A stretch of 64,000 nt of DNA from Thermacetogenium phaeum DSM 12270. GTDB lineage: Bacteria; Bacillota; DSM-12270; Thermacetogeniales; Thermacetogeniaceae. Both the position numbers and the translations under genes were made by a program. Location of the stretch: assembly GCF_000305935.1 (NCBI RefSeq), contig NC_018870.1, positions 2,563,501-2,627,500 of the forward strand, in the 5' to 3' direction. Each line of letters begins with the position of its first letter. Position 1 is the first letter of the stretch. This document shows positions 1-8,798 of the stretch, piece by piece. The notes under the pieces were generated by a model. It had not been told where the DNA came from, ran no database searches, and saw nothing but the letters and a program-made list of their open reading frames with translations.

Positions 1-987
1 GCGCCTCCTCCCTTTTCGCTCCAGCTCCCGGCGCAGGCCTTCCAGCCTCTCCCGGGCGGCGCCGGAGGCGCCTTCGGCTTCCCTTATGCGCTGGGTCAGG
101 TTATCAATCCTCACGCGCAGGTCGGCAATGCCGGCCTCCGCCCTTTCCACCCCTTCCTTCAAGGATGCTTCTTTCTCAACAAGCATCTCTTCCCTGGCGG
201 CGAGTTCCGCCCAGAGCTGGAGATCCCCCCGGGAGCAGCGTTCATAACCCTCTTCCCCGTACCGCCGTTTGAGGGCCTGAAGTTTCCTCTCCAATTCACC
301 GGCGGCGGCGCAGAGCGCCGCCAGGCGCTCCTCCTTCAAGGACTCCCGCTCTCTCCTGAGCGATGCCAGTTCCTCCCTGACCGATTGCAGCTTCCCTGCC
401 GCGGCCTGCCTCTCCCGGGAAGCCTTTTCCCTGGCGGACAGAGCGGAAAGAAAAAGGTCTTTTTTGCGGCAGAGTTCCAGAGGGTTCCGGAGCTCTTCAC
501 TTTTACCTTTCGTCCAGCAGTTCCTCTTAGGGGGGAGACCTGCCCGGGCGCGCATCTCCGCCACCAGACCCGCCGGATTCTCCTCGAGGTCCGCGGAAAA
601 GTGGCGGATGCAGGCATCCAGCAGCGGCCCCTTCTTCTCCCTGTTGCCGGACCAGAGCAAAGCCAGGTCGCTCCCCCGGACAATGGGCAGCCTGGAAAAC
701 TCAGCCGGCAGGCCGAGGAGCCTGTCGAGATCGGCGTTCCCCTCACAGGTCATCTCTTCCCCCCGGTGCTCAAGCCTCACATATCCATCGTATTCCGTAA
801 AGCGCCGGGAGCAGAAGCGCGACTGGGCGCTGCCCCTCCGGAAAAGCATGTTTACAATTATGTCAACCAACGCCGTTTTCCCCGCCTCGTTGTCGTCGAA
901 AACGACAGTACAGTTCTTCCCCCACCGGAAGCAGACGGGTTTTAAAAGGGGGCCGACCGGCCGGCACTTCATCTCCAGAATCCGCAA
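1..987 (-). CDS. SbcC/Rad50-like AAA ATPase, N-terminal part (runs off window)
   Basis: An open frame of 329 codons without stops runs to the window edge. From a TTG start it begins MRILEMKC; an in-frame ATG lies five codons later (972). A Walker A-like motif DDNEAGKTA is at about residues 31-39, the form used by SbcC/Rad50/YhaN ATPases (family usual: GxNEAGKS). From about residue 170 the chain is rich in E, R, K, A and L, as in the long coiled coil of this family. It starts 3 bases after the SbcD-like gene stops, so the two are almost certainly co-transcribed as an SbcCD-type DNA end-processing nuclease. The Walker B/signature half lies outside the window. Subfamily (SbcC versus YhaN-like) cannot be decided from this part. 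Confidence 0.8.
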   Translation of the reverse strand, partial: MRILEMKCRPVGPLLKPVCFRWGKNCTVVFDDNEAGKTALVDIIVNMLFRRGSAQSRFCSRRFTEYDGYVRLEHRGEEMTCEGNADLDRLLGLPAEFSRLPIVRGSDLALLWSGNREKKGPLLDACIRHFSADLEENPAGLVAEMRARAGLPPKRNCWTKGKSEELRNPLELCRKKDLFLSALSAREKASRERQAAAGKLQSVREELASLRRERESLKEERLAALCAAAGELERKLQALKRRYGEEGYERCSRGDLQLWAELAAREEMLVEKEASLKEGVERAEAGIADLRVRIDNLTQRIREAEGASGAARERLEGLRRELERKGRRR

Positions 988-989
988 AG

Positions 990-2132
990 CTACTTCACCG
1001 TTCCCAGATACCTCATGATAAAGGAAAGGGCCTGACGGTAGATCCCCTCCCGGTCTTCCCGCACCTCACGCGCCAGTTCCCTCAGGCAGGGTTCGCCGCA
1101 GTCCTCCAGGGCGTCGACGGCAGGGGGTTCCGACTCCCGCAGAAATTGCAGACACCGGCGGGCAATCCCCGGCAGGGCGGACACCCCGGTGATGCGGAGC
1201 GTCCCCGTATTGACGTCCCGCCAGCGGTCGCGGTACCTGTCCACCAGGCTCAGGATCTCACCTGCGCAGGCCTCTTCACTGACGTTAGCCACCCAGCCGT
1301 CCACCTCCAGGTCGAGGATTACCTGATCGCTGCCGCCCCTTTCCAGAAAGAGCCGCATCTCCTCCAGGGTCTTTTCTTCCTCCCCGGGAACAAAGAAAAA
1401 GGGCACCCTTTCCCTGCGGGGCACCCCGGGGATCTTCACCCCTTGCGGGAAGACCCCCTCAGGAGAAACCTCGACGAGAAAAACCCGCCGCTCCCCTGTT
1501 TCCCGCCGGGCCAGAGGATAGGGGGTACCGCTGTAGGCGGCCCGGACGTCGTTCACGGCAAACGCCGGAAGCGTCGGGTTGTGCCAGTGGCCAAGGGCAA
1601 TATAGGAAGGGGGGAAATCCTCGAAGTCACGGTCCCATAGGCAGGCCGCACCAGAGTGCCCGTTCTCTTTTAGAAAGTAACAGGCAGACAGGGAGGAGCT
1701 GTAAAAATTGGCGTGAACCAGGGCTACCAGCGGAGAGCTTTCCTGGCGCAGGGCCAGCCGCCGCAGGGCCTCCCCCCCCTCTCTCCCCGGAAGGTAGGGA
1801 ACCCCGACGACCGGAACGCCGTCCACCTCCCACCGGAAGGCTTCCGGCCCACAGCAGACGTGCACGTTCCTTCCGTAATACTCACCGGAACGAAATGCCT
1901 CCGCATCGTGATTGCCGGGAATGACAAAAACCTCTCCCTCCACCGACTCCAGCAACTCCCTTACCTCCGCCCGTAAATCAAGAGCGGCCTCCGGGCTGTC
2001 GAAGAGGTCCCCGGCAACGACCAGAGCCGCACAGGCGAGCTCCTGCACCATGCGGCACACGGTGCGGAAGGCCTCCATCCTCTCCGGCGCCCCAGGGGTC
2101 AGGTGCACATCGGCAGTATGCAGCAATTTCAA
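990..2132 (-). CDS. sbcD: SbcD/Mre11-like metallophosphoesterase
   Basis: 380 aa, the usual SbcD size. The calcineurin-like phosphoesterase motifs are in order: ADVH (residues 7-10), GDLFD (about 41-45), GNHDAE (about 72-77) and a late GHWHN, which together coordinate two Mn ions. The family makes the nuclease subunit that trims DNA ends and hairpins with the SbcC ATPase, encoded immediately downstream. The C-terminal part (after about residue 270) is less conserved and probably forms the capping domain and SbcC contact. It starts with ATG; no other gene lies between it and the kinase gene stop about 190 bases upstream, a gap in which I see only a 9-bp hairpin (2259-2285) without a T-run. Confidence 0.88.
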   Translation of the reverse strand: MKLLHTADVHLTPGAPERMEAFRTVCRMVQELACAALVVAGDLFDSPEAALDLRAEVRELLESVEGEVFVIPGNHDAEAFRSGEYYGRNVHVCCGPEAFRWEVDGVPVVGVPYLPGREGGEALRRLALRQESSPLVALVHANFYSSSLSACYFLKENGHSGAACLWDRDFEDFPPSYIALGHWHNPTLPAFAVNDVRAAYSGTPYPLARRETGERRVFLVEVSPEGVFPQGVKIPGVPRRERVPFFFVPGEEEKTLEEMRLFLERGGSDQVILDLEVDGWVANVSEEACAGEILSLVDRYRDRWRDVNTGTLRITGVSALPGIARRCLQFLRESEPPAVDALEDCGEPCLRELAREVREDREGIYRQALSFIMRYLGTVK

Positions 2133-2319
2133 AGAGAATCACCTTCTCATTCTAACCCGGCTCTCTTTTCCAACACCTTAAAAGGACTACCACCTCTATT
2201 AACCTGCCTTCACCGGGCAAAAACGGAGCTGGCAGGGGATTTACGTCCCGGGAGGAGGGCGACCGCTTACCGCCGCAGCGGTTGCACCTGGTTACTGCCG
2301 CCCTCCGGACCCCTTCCTT

Positions 2320-3894
2320 TCAGCCGACCGAAATCGAATTGACCAGTCGGCCGTCAATGTAGAGGAAAACAACACCCGAGCCATAAGTATAAACAGGGAT
2401 CTTATATTCCCCCGCCTCCATCCTCTCCTGGTAGGCGGTGCGCCTGCCGGCGCCGTCCTGCACCTCCAGGCGCACGGTCGAACTCTGCAAGAGCTGCACC
2501 GTGATCAGCGTTTTTCTTCCCGGGGCTCCCACCTGTCTGACGGAGATCTCGACGGCAGTCCCCTCCGGATGGCTGGTACGAGGCGGAGGAGCGGTTGCCG
2601 CGACGACACCGTCAGGTGGATTTCCGGCAATGCGAAAACCCGCCTTTTGCAGCTCCTCGACCGCCTCTGCCGCCGGCCATCCCCTGACGTCGGGCACCGT
2701 GACGAGGCGTGAAGAATCGACCGTGAGAAAAACGGGAAGACCTTTCAAAAACCTGCTCCCCGCCGGCGGCCACTGGTCAACAATCCTCCCTTCCTCCGGG
2801 TTGCCGCCGTCCTGCTGCCCTCGAAGACGGACGGACAGACCGACTGCAGCCAGTTGCCGGGAAGCGTCGGCAAGGGTCAGCCCCTGAACCTGGGGCACGA
2901 CTGTACCCGCCCGAAAATACCAGAGGAAAAGCAGAAAGGCCAGGCAGACAAAGGCAGCTCCCGTCAGGAAAAGAGGTCTGGACAGCAATGCCCGGAGGAA
3001 CAACGATGAAGGAGAAGGCTTTACCCGGGAAGCCCTTCCTGCAGGGCTCAGGATCCGGGTAGCAGCCTCATCCCCGCTTTCACAAAACGGCCTCAGTGCC
3101 CCCGCCAGGGAGAGGGCAGTGGGGTAACGCCGCTCAGGATCCTTGGCAATGGCCTTTTGGACGACAGCCGCCAGCAGCGGGGGCACCTGAGGGTTGATCT
3201 CGTCTACCGGAACCGGCTCCTCGTACAGCTGTTTGTCGGTGATTTCTTTCAGGGAGCCCCCCGTGAACGGAGGGGTTCCGGTAAGCAGCTCGTAAAGGAC
3301 GACCCCTGCACTGTATATATCCGATTGAAAACAGGCTTCTTCCCCCCGGATCCTCTCCGGAGCCAGATAAGGAGCCGACCCGATCAACACCCCCTTTTGA
3401 TCGACCAGGGAGGAATCGTGGATATTTGCCGCCAGGCCGAAATCCGCCACCTTGACCTGCCCGGCGGCGTTCACCAGAATATTATGGGGTTTGATGTCGC
3501 GGTGAATAATGCCCTGCTCATGAGCTTTGGCCAGCGCCAAACAGACCTGAGCCATTAGGTTCGCCGCCCGTTCCGGGGGCAGCGGCCCTTCCCTTTGCAG
3601 CAGATCCCGCAGGCTTTCCCCCGGAAAATATTCCATTACCAGAAAATAGTCTTCCCCTTCTTGAACCAGATCGAAAATGGATATGATATTGGGGTGGGAT
3701 AGCGCCGCCGCAGCCCGGGCCTCCCGCCATAAGTGCTCCCGAAAGATTTCGTTTTTGGAAAGGTGTGGATGCAGGACCTTGATCGCTACGGTTCTGTTCA
3801 GCAAGTTGCACCGCGCCCGGTAAACGGTGCCGATACCCCCGCGCCCAATCTCCTCTTCAATTTCGTAACGGTTCGCGAGCAATTTATGATTCAT
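2320..3894 (-). CDS. PASTA-type Ser/Thr protein kinase (PrkC/PknB-like)
   Basis: 524 aa from the ATG at 3894 (MNHKLLANRYEIEEEIGRGG). The frame stays open 50 codons further upstream, but that stretch is low-complexity and overlaps a dispersed repeat, so it is excluded. The kinase domain (about 8-270) has the glycine loop GRGGIGTVY, VAIK lysine, catalytic HRDIKPHN, DFG and the APE-like LAPER. A membrane segment (about 303-325, LFLTGAAFVCLAFLLF) is followed by two PASTA-like repeats (VPQVQGLTLADA... and VPDVRGWPAAEA...) and a short C-terminal beta-rich tail. PrkC-type kinases sense cell-wall fragments with external PASTA domains. Two PASTA units is fewer than the three or more in Bacillus PrkC. 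No PP2C phosphatase gene is adjacent, unlike the usual prpC-prkC arrangement. Probably not the genome's main PrkC. Confidence 0.88.
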   Translation of the reverse strand: MNHKLLANRYEIEEEIGRGGIGTVYRARCNLLNRTVAIKVLHPHLSKNEIFREHLWREARAAAALSHPNIISIFDLVQEGEDYFLVMEYFPGESLRDLLQREGPLPPERAANLMAQVCLALAKAHEQGIIHRDIKPHNILVNAAGQVKVADFGLAANIHDSSLVDQKGVLIGSAPYLAPERIRGEEACFQSDIYSAGVVLYELLTGTPPFTGGSLKEITDKQLYEEPVPVDEINPQVPPLLAAVVQKAIAKDPERRYPTALSLAGALRPFCESGDEAATRILSPAGRASRVKPSPSSLFLRALLSRPLFLTGAAFVCLAFLLFLWYFRAGTVVPQVQGLTLADASRQLAAVGLSVRLRGQQDGGNPEEGRIVDQWPPAGSRFLKGLPVFLTVDSSRLVTVPDVRGWPAAEAVEELQKAGFRIAGNPPDGVVAATAPPPRTSHPEGTAVEISVRQVGAPGRKTLITVQLLQSSTVRLEVQDGAGRRTAYQERMEAGEYKIPVYTYGSGVVFLYIDGRLVNSISVG

Positions 3895-3917
3895 GGCCTG
3901 ACCGTTCCCTTTTTTGT

Positions 3918-3996
3918 CATGAAAATAGATCACATACCCCGCCGGTCTACCGCTCGACTCCCGATTCCAGGCTGAACAGGACGACGGCTCGCTTCG
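3918..3996 (+). repeat. Degenerate, inverted copy of dispersed repeat family 1
   Basis: On the minus strand this stretch reads CCTGTTCA, then GCGGTAGACCGGCGGGGTA, then CTATTTTCATGA, which lines up with CCTGTTAC, GCCGGTAGACCC and GTATTTTCATG of the copy at 4121-4224. It is inverted relative to that copy, so the two flank a spacer of about 125 bases. The rest of the 3895-4557 gap holds no gene I can support. Confidence 0.5.
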
Positions 3997-4120
3997 GGAC
4001 AGCTCTGGGGTGCTGCGTAACATGTTGCGAACTGCTTCTGCCAATCAGCGTTTGGCCTCGCAGCAAATCCATTCCATCGCAGCTCAATAGGTGAGGTGTC
4101 TGTACTCGCATCCCGACCTG

Positions 4121-4224
4121 TCATCCTCGCTTCGCCTGTCCTGTTACCCGGCCTTCCATAGGTCGCTCGCCGGTAGACCCGTCCGTGTATTTTCATGCTC
4201 TGTAGGTGCCGCCCCAGGCGGCGT
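4121..4224 (+). repeat. Dispersed repeat family 1, copy 2
   Basis: About 104 bases almost identical to 13733-13835 (both contain CCTTCCATAGGTCGCTCGCC and GTAGACCC followed by TATTTTCAT). On the minus strand it carries a GCCGCC/GGCGGC stem with different loops in the two copies and a GGTC/GACC pair, so an RNA or cruciform structure is plausible. No protein is encoded consistently. Confidence 0.75.
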
Positions 4225-4557
4225 GAGGGTCTGCCTAGCCTAATAATTATGCACTGCTCCTTGCACCTGTTCCCCCCACTCCGTCAAGCTAACGGGGGCT
4301 ATAACAACCCCCTCTGCCAAACGAACATTTTCCCCGGCGATCCCCAATACCGGAAGAGGTTAATCCCCTTAAGCGGATGGAGTTAAGTGTGTTAGAGGTA
4401 GGAAAAGGCATTTCAGGCCGCATTCATTCCCGGAACCGGCTTTGTATTTGCCGCCACCAGCTTTTTATATCTTAACAAGAAAGATAAAATGCGGCAACAC
4501 CGACCGTTCCCTGACAGCTCCAGCTACAGGTCGTATCTCCGGCAGGCGAAAGATTAG

Positions 4558-6204
4558 TCAGCGGCACTCCTTTCGGTTCTCCTCGAGCCACCGCTCGAAG
4601 TCTTGAATGGCCTTTTCCACGCTTTCAGGTGCAGGGCCACCGATGAGACGGCGCCGCGCCACGCACGCTGCAATATCGATATGCTCATAAAGGTCGGGGC
4701 CGAAAGCGGGTGAATACTCCCGGTAAAGATCCAGGGGCAGATCATTCAGGTTCTTCCCCTCCTTGATGCACCTTAAGACCACCTGCCCGACGATGCCGTG
4801 GGCCTCCCGGAAAGGAACCCCCTTGAGCACCAGGTAGTCGGCCAGGTCGGTGGCATTGGTGAAATCACCGGCGGCGGCCTCCCGCATCCGCTCCGGCCTT
4901 ACTTCGAGTGTCTCCACAAGGGGTATCATCACCCGGACACAGGCTTTAAGGGTATCCACCGTGTCGAAAACCGCCTCTTTGTCTTCCTGGAGGTCCTTAT
5001 TGTAGGCCAGGGGGAGACCTTTGAGAACCGTGAGCAGCGCCATCAGGTGCCCGAAGACTCTTCCCGTCTTCCCCCGCACAAGCTCCACCACATCGGGGTT
5101 CTTCTTCTGGGGCATGATGCTGCTCCCGGTGGTGTAGGCGTCATCCATTTCGATAAAGCCGAACTCACCGCTGGACCAGAGGATCAGCTCCTCCGCAAAG
5201 CGGCTCAGGTGTACCATAATGAGGGAGCACGCAAAGAGGAACTCCACGGCGAAATCCCGATCGGAAACCGCATCCAGGGTGTTGGTGCAGATCCCCTGAA
5301 ATCCCAGTTCCCTGGCAACATACTCCCTGTCCACCTGGAAGGTCGTCCCCGCCAGGGCTCCCGCTCCCAGGGGACAGAGGTCCATCCGGCGACGGCAGTC
5401 CTGCAGGCGCCAGCAATCCCGGCGCAGCATCTCGCAGTAGGCGAGCAGGTGGTGGGCGAAGGTCACCGGTTGAGCGCGCTGCAGGTGGGTATATCCGGGC
5501 ATGATGACCTCCTTCGTTTCCCGGGCACGCCCGATGAGGGTGGAGATCAGCTCCTTAAGCAGGCTCTCCAACTCCCGGCCCTCCCCTTTCAGATAGAGGC
5601 GAAAATCTGTTGCCACCTGGTCGTTGCGGCTCCTGGCGGTGTGCAGCTTTTTGCCCGCCTCCCCCACCTTCTCCACCAGGCGCTCCTCAATAAAGGAGTG
5701 GATGTCCTCACATCCGCTCTCCTCCGGCCGGATTCTGCCGGACTCGATCTCCTTTAAGATCTCCTCAAGGCCGCGGATCAGAGCGTCGGCCTCCAACGGG
5801 GAAATAATCCCCTGGCGCCCGAGCATCCGGGCATGGGCGATGGAGCCCCGGATGTCCTCCCGGTAGAGGCGGAGGTCAAAGGGGAGAGAATCGAGGAATT
5901 TCGCCGCCTCATCTGCAGTACCCTTCTTAAATCGCCCTCCCCAAAGCTTGAACGGCTTCTCCTCCCCTTCTTCCCGCTCTGCGGGATCGCCGGTAATAGA
6001 GATTACCCCCCGCTCGATAAGGTCATCCAGGTCGGCAACCCCGAACCCCCTCCGGGCAGGATCGTAATCACTGATGTAAAAGCCCAATCTTCTCAGTTCT
6101 TTTGTAATCCTTTGCTGTCCGGCCGCGCCCGCCCGGCTCCTCAAATCCAGAAGCTCCCTGATGCGGTTGATTTCCTCGCTGGTGAAACGATTTCTCCCTT
6201 TCAT
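4558..6204 (-). CDS. argH: Argininosuccinate lyase with extra N-terminal domain
   Basis: Splits argininosuccinate into arginine and fumarate, the last step of arginine synthesis. The fumarase/ASL signature GSSIMPQKKNPD and the HxxxR region TARSRNDQVATDF are present. Residues from KLWGGRFKKGT onward (about 455 aa) are a full-length ArgH. Upstream is an in-frame block of about 80 residues (RFTSEEINRIRELLDLRSRA... to LIERGVISI), helical and charged, resembling a small stand-alone bacterial protein family rather than any ArgH. Start chosen at ATG 6204 because GGAGG lies 7 bases before it; an ATG at 6234, overlapping the argG stop, also has a binding site, giving 558 aa. Co-transcribed with argG. 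Confidence 0.95.
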   Translation of the reverse strand: MKGRNRFTSEEINRIRELLDLRSRAGAAGQQRITKELRRLGFYISDYDPARRGFGVADLDDLIERGVISITGDPAEREEGEEKPFKLWGGRFKKGTADEAAKFLDSLPFDLRLYREDIRGSIAHARMLGRQGIISPLEADALIRGLEEILKEIESGRIRPEESGCEDIHSFIEERLVEKVGEAGKKLHTARSRNDQVATDFRLYLKGEGRELESLLKELISTLIGRARETKEVIMPGYTHLQRAQPVTFAHHLLAYCEMLRRDCWRLQDCRRRMDLCPLGAGALAGTTFQVDREYVARELGFQGICTNTLDAVSDRDFAVEFLFACSLIMVHLSRFAEELILWSSGEFGFIEMDDAYTTGSSIMPQKKNPDVVELVRGKTGRVFGHLMALLTVLKGLPLAYNKDLQEDKEAVFDTVDTLKACVRVMIPLVETLEVRPERMREAAAGDFTNATDLADYLVLKGVPFREAHGIVGQVVLRCIKEGKNLNDLPLDLYREYSPAFGPDLYEHIDIAACVARRRLIGGPAPESVEKAIQDFERWLEENRKECR

Positions 6205-6230
6205 CCGGTTTCCTCCGCTGCCCGACAACC

Positions 6231-7433
6231 TCATTTCCCTTCCTTCCTCATGAGAGCCCGCACCTTTAATGGCAGGGCAAAGAGGTTGATGAAGCCTGCG
6301 GAGTCCCTGTGGTCGTACAGCTCACTGTACCCGAAGGAGGCGATCCCCTGGTGGTAGAGGGAATAGGGTGAGGTAATCCCCACGGGGACGCAGCTCCCCT
6401 TGTAAAGCTTCATCTTAACGGTTCCGGTGACGGTCTTTTGGGTTTCATCCACAAAGGCGGCAAGGGCCTCGCGTAATGGTGAGTACCAGAGCCCGTCATA
6501 GACCAGTTCGGCATAGCGCTGGGCGACGATTTCCTTGAAGTGCATGGTGTTGCGGTCCAGGGTGAGGCTCTCCAGGGCGCGGTGCGCTGCATAGAGCACC
6601 GTTCCTCCTGGGGTCTCGTAAACGCCCCGCGACTTCATCCCCACCAGCCGGTTTTCGACTATGTCCAGGATCCCCACTCCGTGCTCCCCGGCCAGCCTGT
6701 TGAGGGTGCGCACCAGAGAAACCGCATCGTACTCCTTACCGTCGAGCTTCCGGGGGATCCCCTGTTCAAAGCCGATCTCGACAAAGGCTGCCCTGTCCGG
6801 CGCCTTCTCCGGTGGGGTTAGCAGCAGGTAGAGGTCCTCCGGCGGGGCATTGGCCGGGTCCTCCAGATCCGCTCCCTCATGGCTCAGGTGCCAGATGTTG
6901 CGGTCCGTACTGTAGGGCCTCTTCTCGGCTACAGGCACCTCAATCCCACGGGAGCGGGCGTAAGCGATCTCATCCTCCCTGGACTTGAGATCCCACAACC
7001 GCCAGGGAGCGATCACCTTCAGATCGGGGTCCAGTGCCTGCACCGTCACCTCGAAGCGCACCTGATCGTTCCCTTTCCCCGTCGCGCCGTGGGCAACCGC
7101 ATCTGCTCCTTCCTGGTGGGCGATCTCCACCAGGTGCTTGGCGATCAACGGGCGGGCGAAGGAGGTTCCCAAAAGGTAGCCTTCGTAAACGGCACCGGCC
7201 TTCAAGGTGGGAAAGATGAAATCCTCCACAAACTCCCTGGTCAGGTCCCGAATATACACTTTGCTGGCGCCGCACTTGAGCGCCCTCTCCTCCAACCCGT
7301 CAAGCTCTTCATCCTGACCCACATCGGCCGCAAAACAGATGACCTCACAGCCGTAGTTCTCTTTCAGCCAGGGGATGGCCACAGTGGTGTCCAGCCCTCC
7401 GGAATACGCCAGTACGACCTTTTTTAACTGCAT
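6231..7433 (-). CDS. argG: Argininosuccinate synthase
   Basis: 400 aa, the standard length. ATP-dependent condensation of citrulline and aspartate. The PP-loop nucleotide motif [12 protein letters not shown] is at residues 9-20, followed by conserved [14 protein letters not shown] and EGADLEDP segments. The stop overlaps the upstream candidate start of argH (ATGA), so translation is likely coupled. It is separated from argF by a 338-base gap in which a weak promoter-like sequence lies, so argGH may form its own transcription unit within the cluster. Confidence 0.97.
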   Translation of the reverse strand: MQLKKVVLAYSGGLDTTVAIPWLKENYGCEVICFAADVGQDEELDGLEERALKCGASKVYIRDLTREFVEDFIFPTLKAGAVYEGYLLGTSFARPLIAKHLVEIAHQEGADAVAHGATGKGNDQVRFEVTVQALDPDLKVIAPWRLWDLKSREDEIAYARSRGIEVPVAEKRPYSTDRNIWHLSHEGADLEDPANAPPEDLYLLLTPPEKAPDRAAFVEIGFEQGIPRKLDGKEYDAVSLVRTLNRLAGEHGVGILDIVENRLVGMKSRGVYETPGGTVLYAAHRALESLTLDRNTMHFKEIVAQRYAELVYDGLWYSPLREALAAFVDETQKTVTGTVKMKLYKGSCVPVGITSPYSLYHQGIASFGYSELYDHRDSAGFINLFALPLKVRALMRKEGK

Positions 7434-7629
7434 TATGACGCCCGGCCTCCGCAGAATCGGGGCGCTCCCGGCAGCCTTCCTCCAGAGAAGTAACCTCTCC
7501 TCACCCTACAGCTCCCGGGAAAACGACTCCCGAAAAGCACCGCGGCAAGCGGGCACGCACCTCCTTTGATTCTATTAGGGTCTCAGTCTCAGCTTAAAGT
7601 TATAGTCAAATCTTCAAACGATCAGCCCT

Positions 7630-7659
7630 ATAATAAGCGGCCCAGGTTCCAACAAGCAA
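7630..7659 (-). promoter_or_regulatory. argG: Possible promoter for argGH
   Basis: In the 338-base gap between argF and argG, the minus strand has TTGCTT, an 18-base spacer and TATTAT. The -35 is poor (3 of 6). The leader downstream contains a CTGAGA CTGAGA direct repeat and no clear ArgR box. Nothing else is recognisable in 7434-7771. Confidence 0.3.
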
Positions 7660-7771
7660 TCTCCTCCCCGCACCTCCCGGATGGAAAGGTTTGACTTTTA
7701 AGAAGCGGGTAACCGGGAACGCCGGGAATAACATCAGGCAATAGGGGATAACGACAGGCCTTCTCCTGCCG

Positions 7772-8719
7772 CTACATCAAGAGAGCCATGATCGCCTTAT
7801 GAGCGTGGAGGCGGTTCTCCGCCTCATCGAAGACAACGGACTGCGGCCCATCCATCACCTCATCGGTGATCTCCTCACCCCGGTGGGCGGGCAGGCAGTG
7901 AAGCACGATTGCATCAGGAGCCGCCTTTTTCAAAAGAGCGCTGTTCACCTGGTAGCGCCGGAAGACCTTCGACCTCCGTTCCTGCTCTGCTTCCTGGCCC
8001 ATGCTCGCCCAGAGGTCGGTGTAAATCACATCCGCATCTCGGACCGCATCCTCAGGATCCTCCGTCACTTCCAGCTGCACGCCGGTAGCGGCGGCATCGG
8101 AGCGTGCCTCTGAGAGAATCCCGGAGTCCGGTTCATAGCCGGGCGGGCAGGCAACGGTCATGTGCACTCCCATTTTGGCGCAGATCTCCAGAAGGGAGTG
8201 GGCGACATTGTTTCCGTCTCCGATGAAGGCCAGTTTCAGACCGGCCAGCCTGCCCTTATGCTCCTCCACCGTCATCAGATCGGCGATCACCTGGGTGGGA
8301 TGCACAAGATCCGTCAGCCCGTTGATGACCGGGATGGAGGCATAACGGGCGAGCTCCACCACATCATCCTGGGCAAAGGTCCTGATCATGATCCCATCCA
8401 GGTACCGCTCCAAAGTGCGCGCCGTATCCGCCAGCGATTCCCCCCGCCGCAGCTGGATGTCCTGGGCGCTCAAAAACAGGGGATACCCACCCAACTGCAC
8501 CATCCCCACCTCAAAGGAAACCCTCGTCCGGGTAGAGGGTTTGGTAAAGATCATCCCCAGGGTCTTTCCTTTCAGAACCGGATGCGGGACCCCTTCTTTC
8601 AGCTCCTTCTTCAGGCAGTGAGCAGCATCCAGAATCAACCTGATCTCTTCCGCCGTGAAATCCGATATGGTCAGAAAATCCCGCCCTTTCAAACTTTGGT
8701 CGAGATAAACAGCGGTCAT
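7772..8719 (-). CDS. argF: Ornithine carbamoyltransferase
   Basis: 315 aa, family-typical. Makes citrulline from ornithine and carbamoyl phosphate. The carbamoyl-phosphate loop STRTRVSFE (about residues 60-68), HPTQ, and the ornithine-site HCLPAHRGEE near the C-terminus are intact. GGGGGAAGAGAAGG precedes the ATG. It lies 79 bases after argD in the same direction, consistent with read-through from the argC promoter. The catabolic form is unlikely because the neighbours are all biosynthetic. Confidence 0.97.
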   Translation of the reverse strand: MTAVYLDQSLKGRDFLTISDFTAEEIRLILDAAHCLKKELKEGVPHPVLKGKTLGMIFTKPSTRTRVSFEVGMVQLGGYPLFLSAQDIQLRRGESLADTARTLERYLDGIMIRTFAQDDVVELARYASIPVINGLTDLVHPTQVIADLMTVEEHKGRLAGLKLAFIGDGNNVAHSLLEICAKMGVHMTVACPPGYEPDSGILSEARSDAAATGVQLEVTEDPEDAVRDADVIYTDLWASMGQEAEQERRSKVFRRYQVNSALLKKAAPDAIVLHCLPAHRGEEITDEVMDGPQSVVFDEAENRLHAHKAIMALLM

Positions 8720-8798
8720 CCTTCTCTTCCCCCTTTGATTAAAATCGAATAAAATCTCTTCTTGCCCCCGCCTCCTCTACTATCGGTGCCTTCCCGGC

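Noticed and set aside
385..1018. Plus-strand frames opposite the SbcC-like gene
   Set aside because: The minus strand has an unbroken frame with a Walker A motif and matched neighbour; the plus frames are composition artefacts of GC-rich DNA.
3895..4044. 50-codon extension of the kinase
   Set aside because: Low-complexity, overlaps a dispersed repeat, and the ATG at 3894 gives a normal kinase start.
4121..4224. Repeat family 1 as a riboswitch (c-di-GMP or cobalamin type)
   Set aside because: Conserved cores of those aptamers are missing, and the copies are not placed consistently in front of genes.
7434..7771. Second ArgR box upstream of argG
   Set aside because: No stretch fits TGNAT-W4-ATNCA within the gap.
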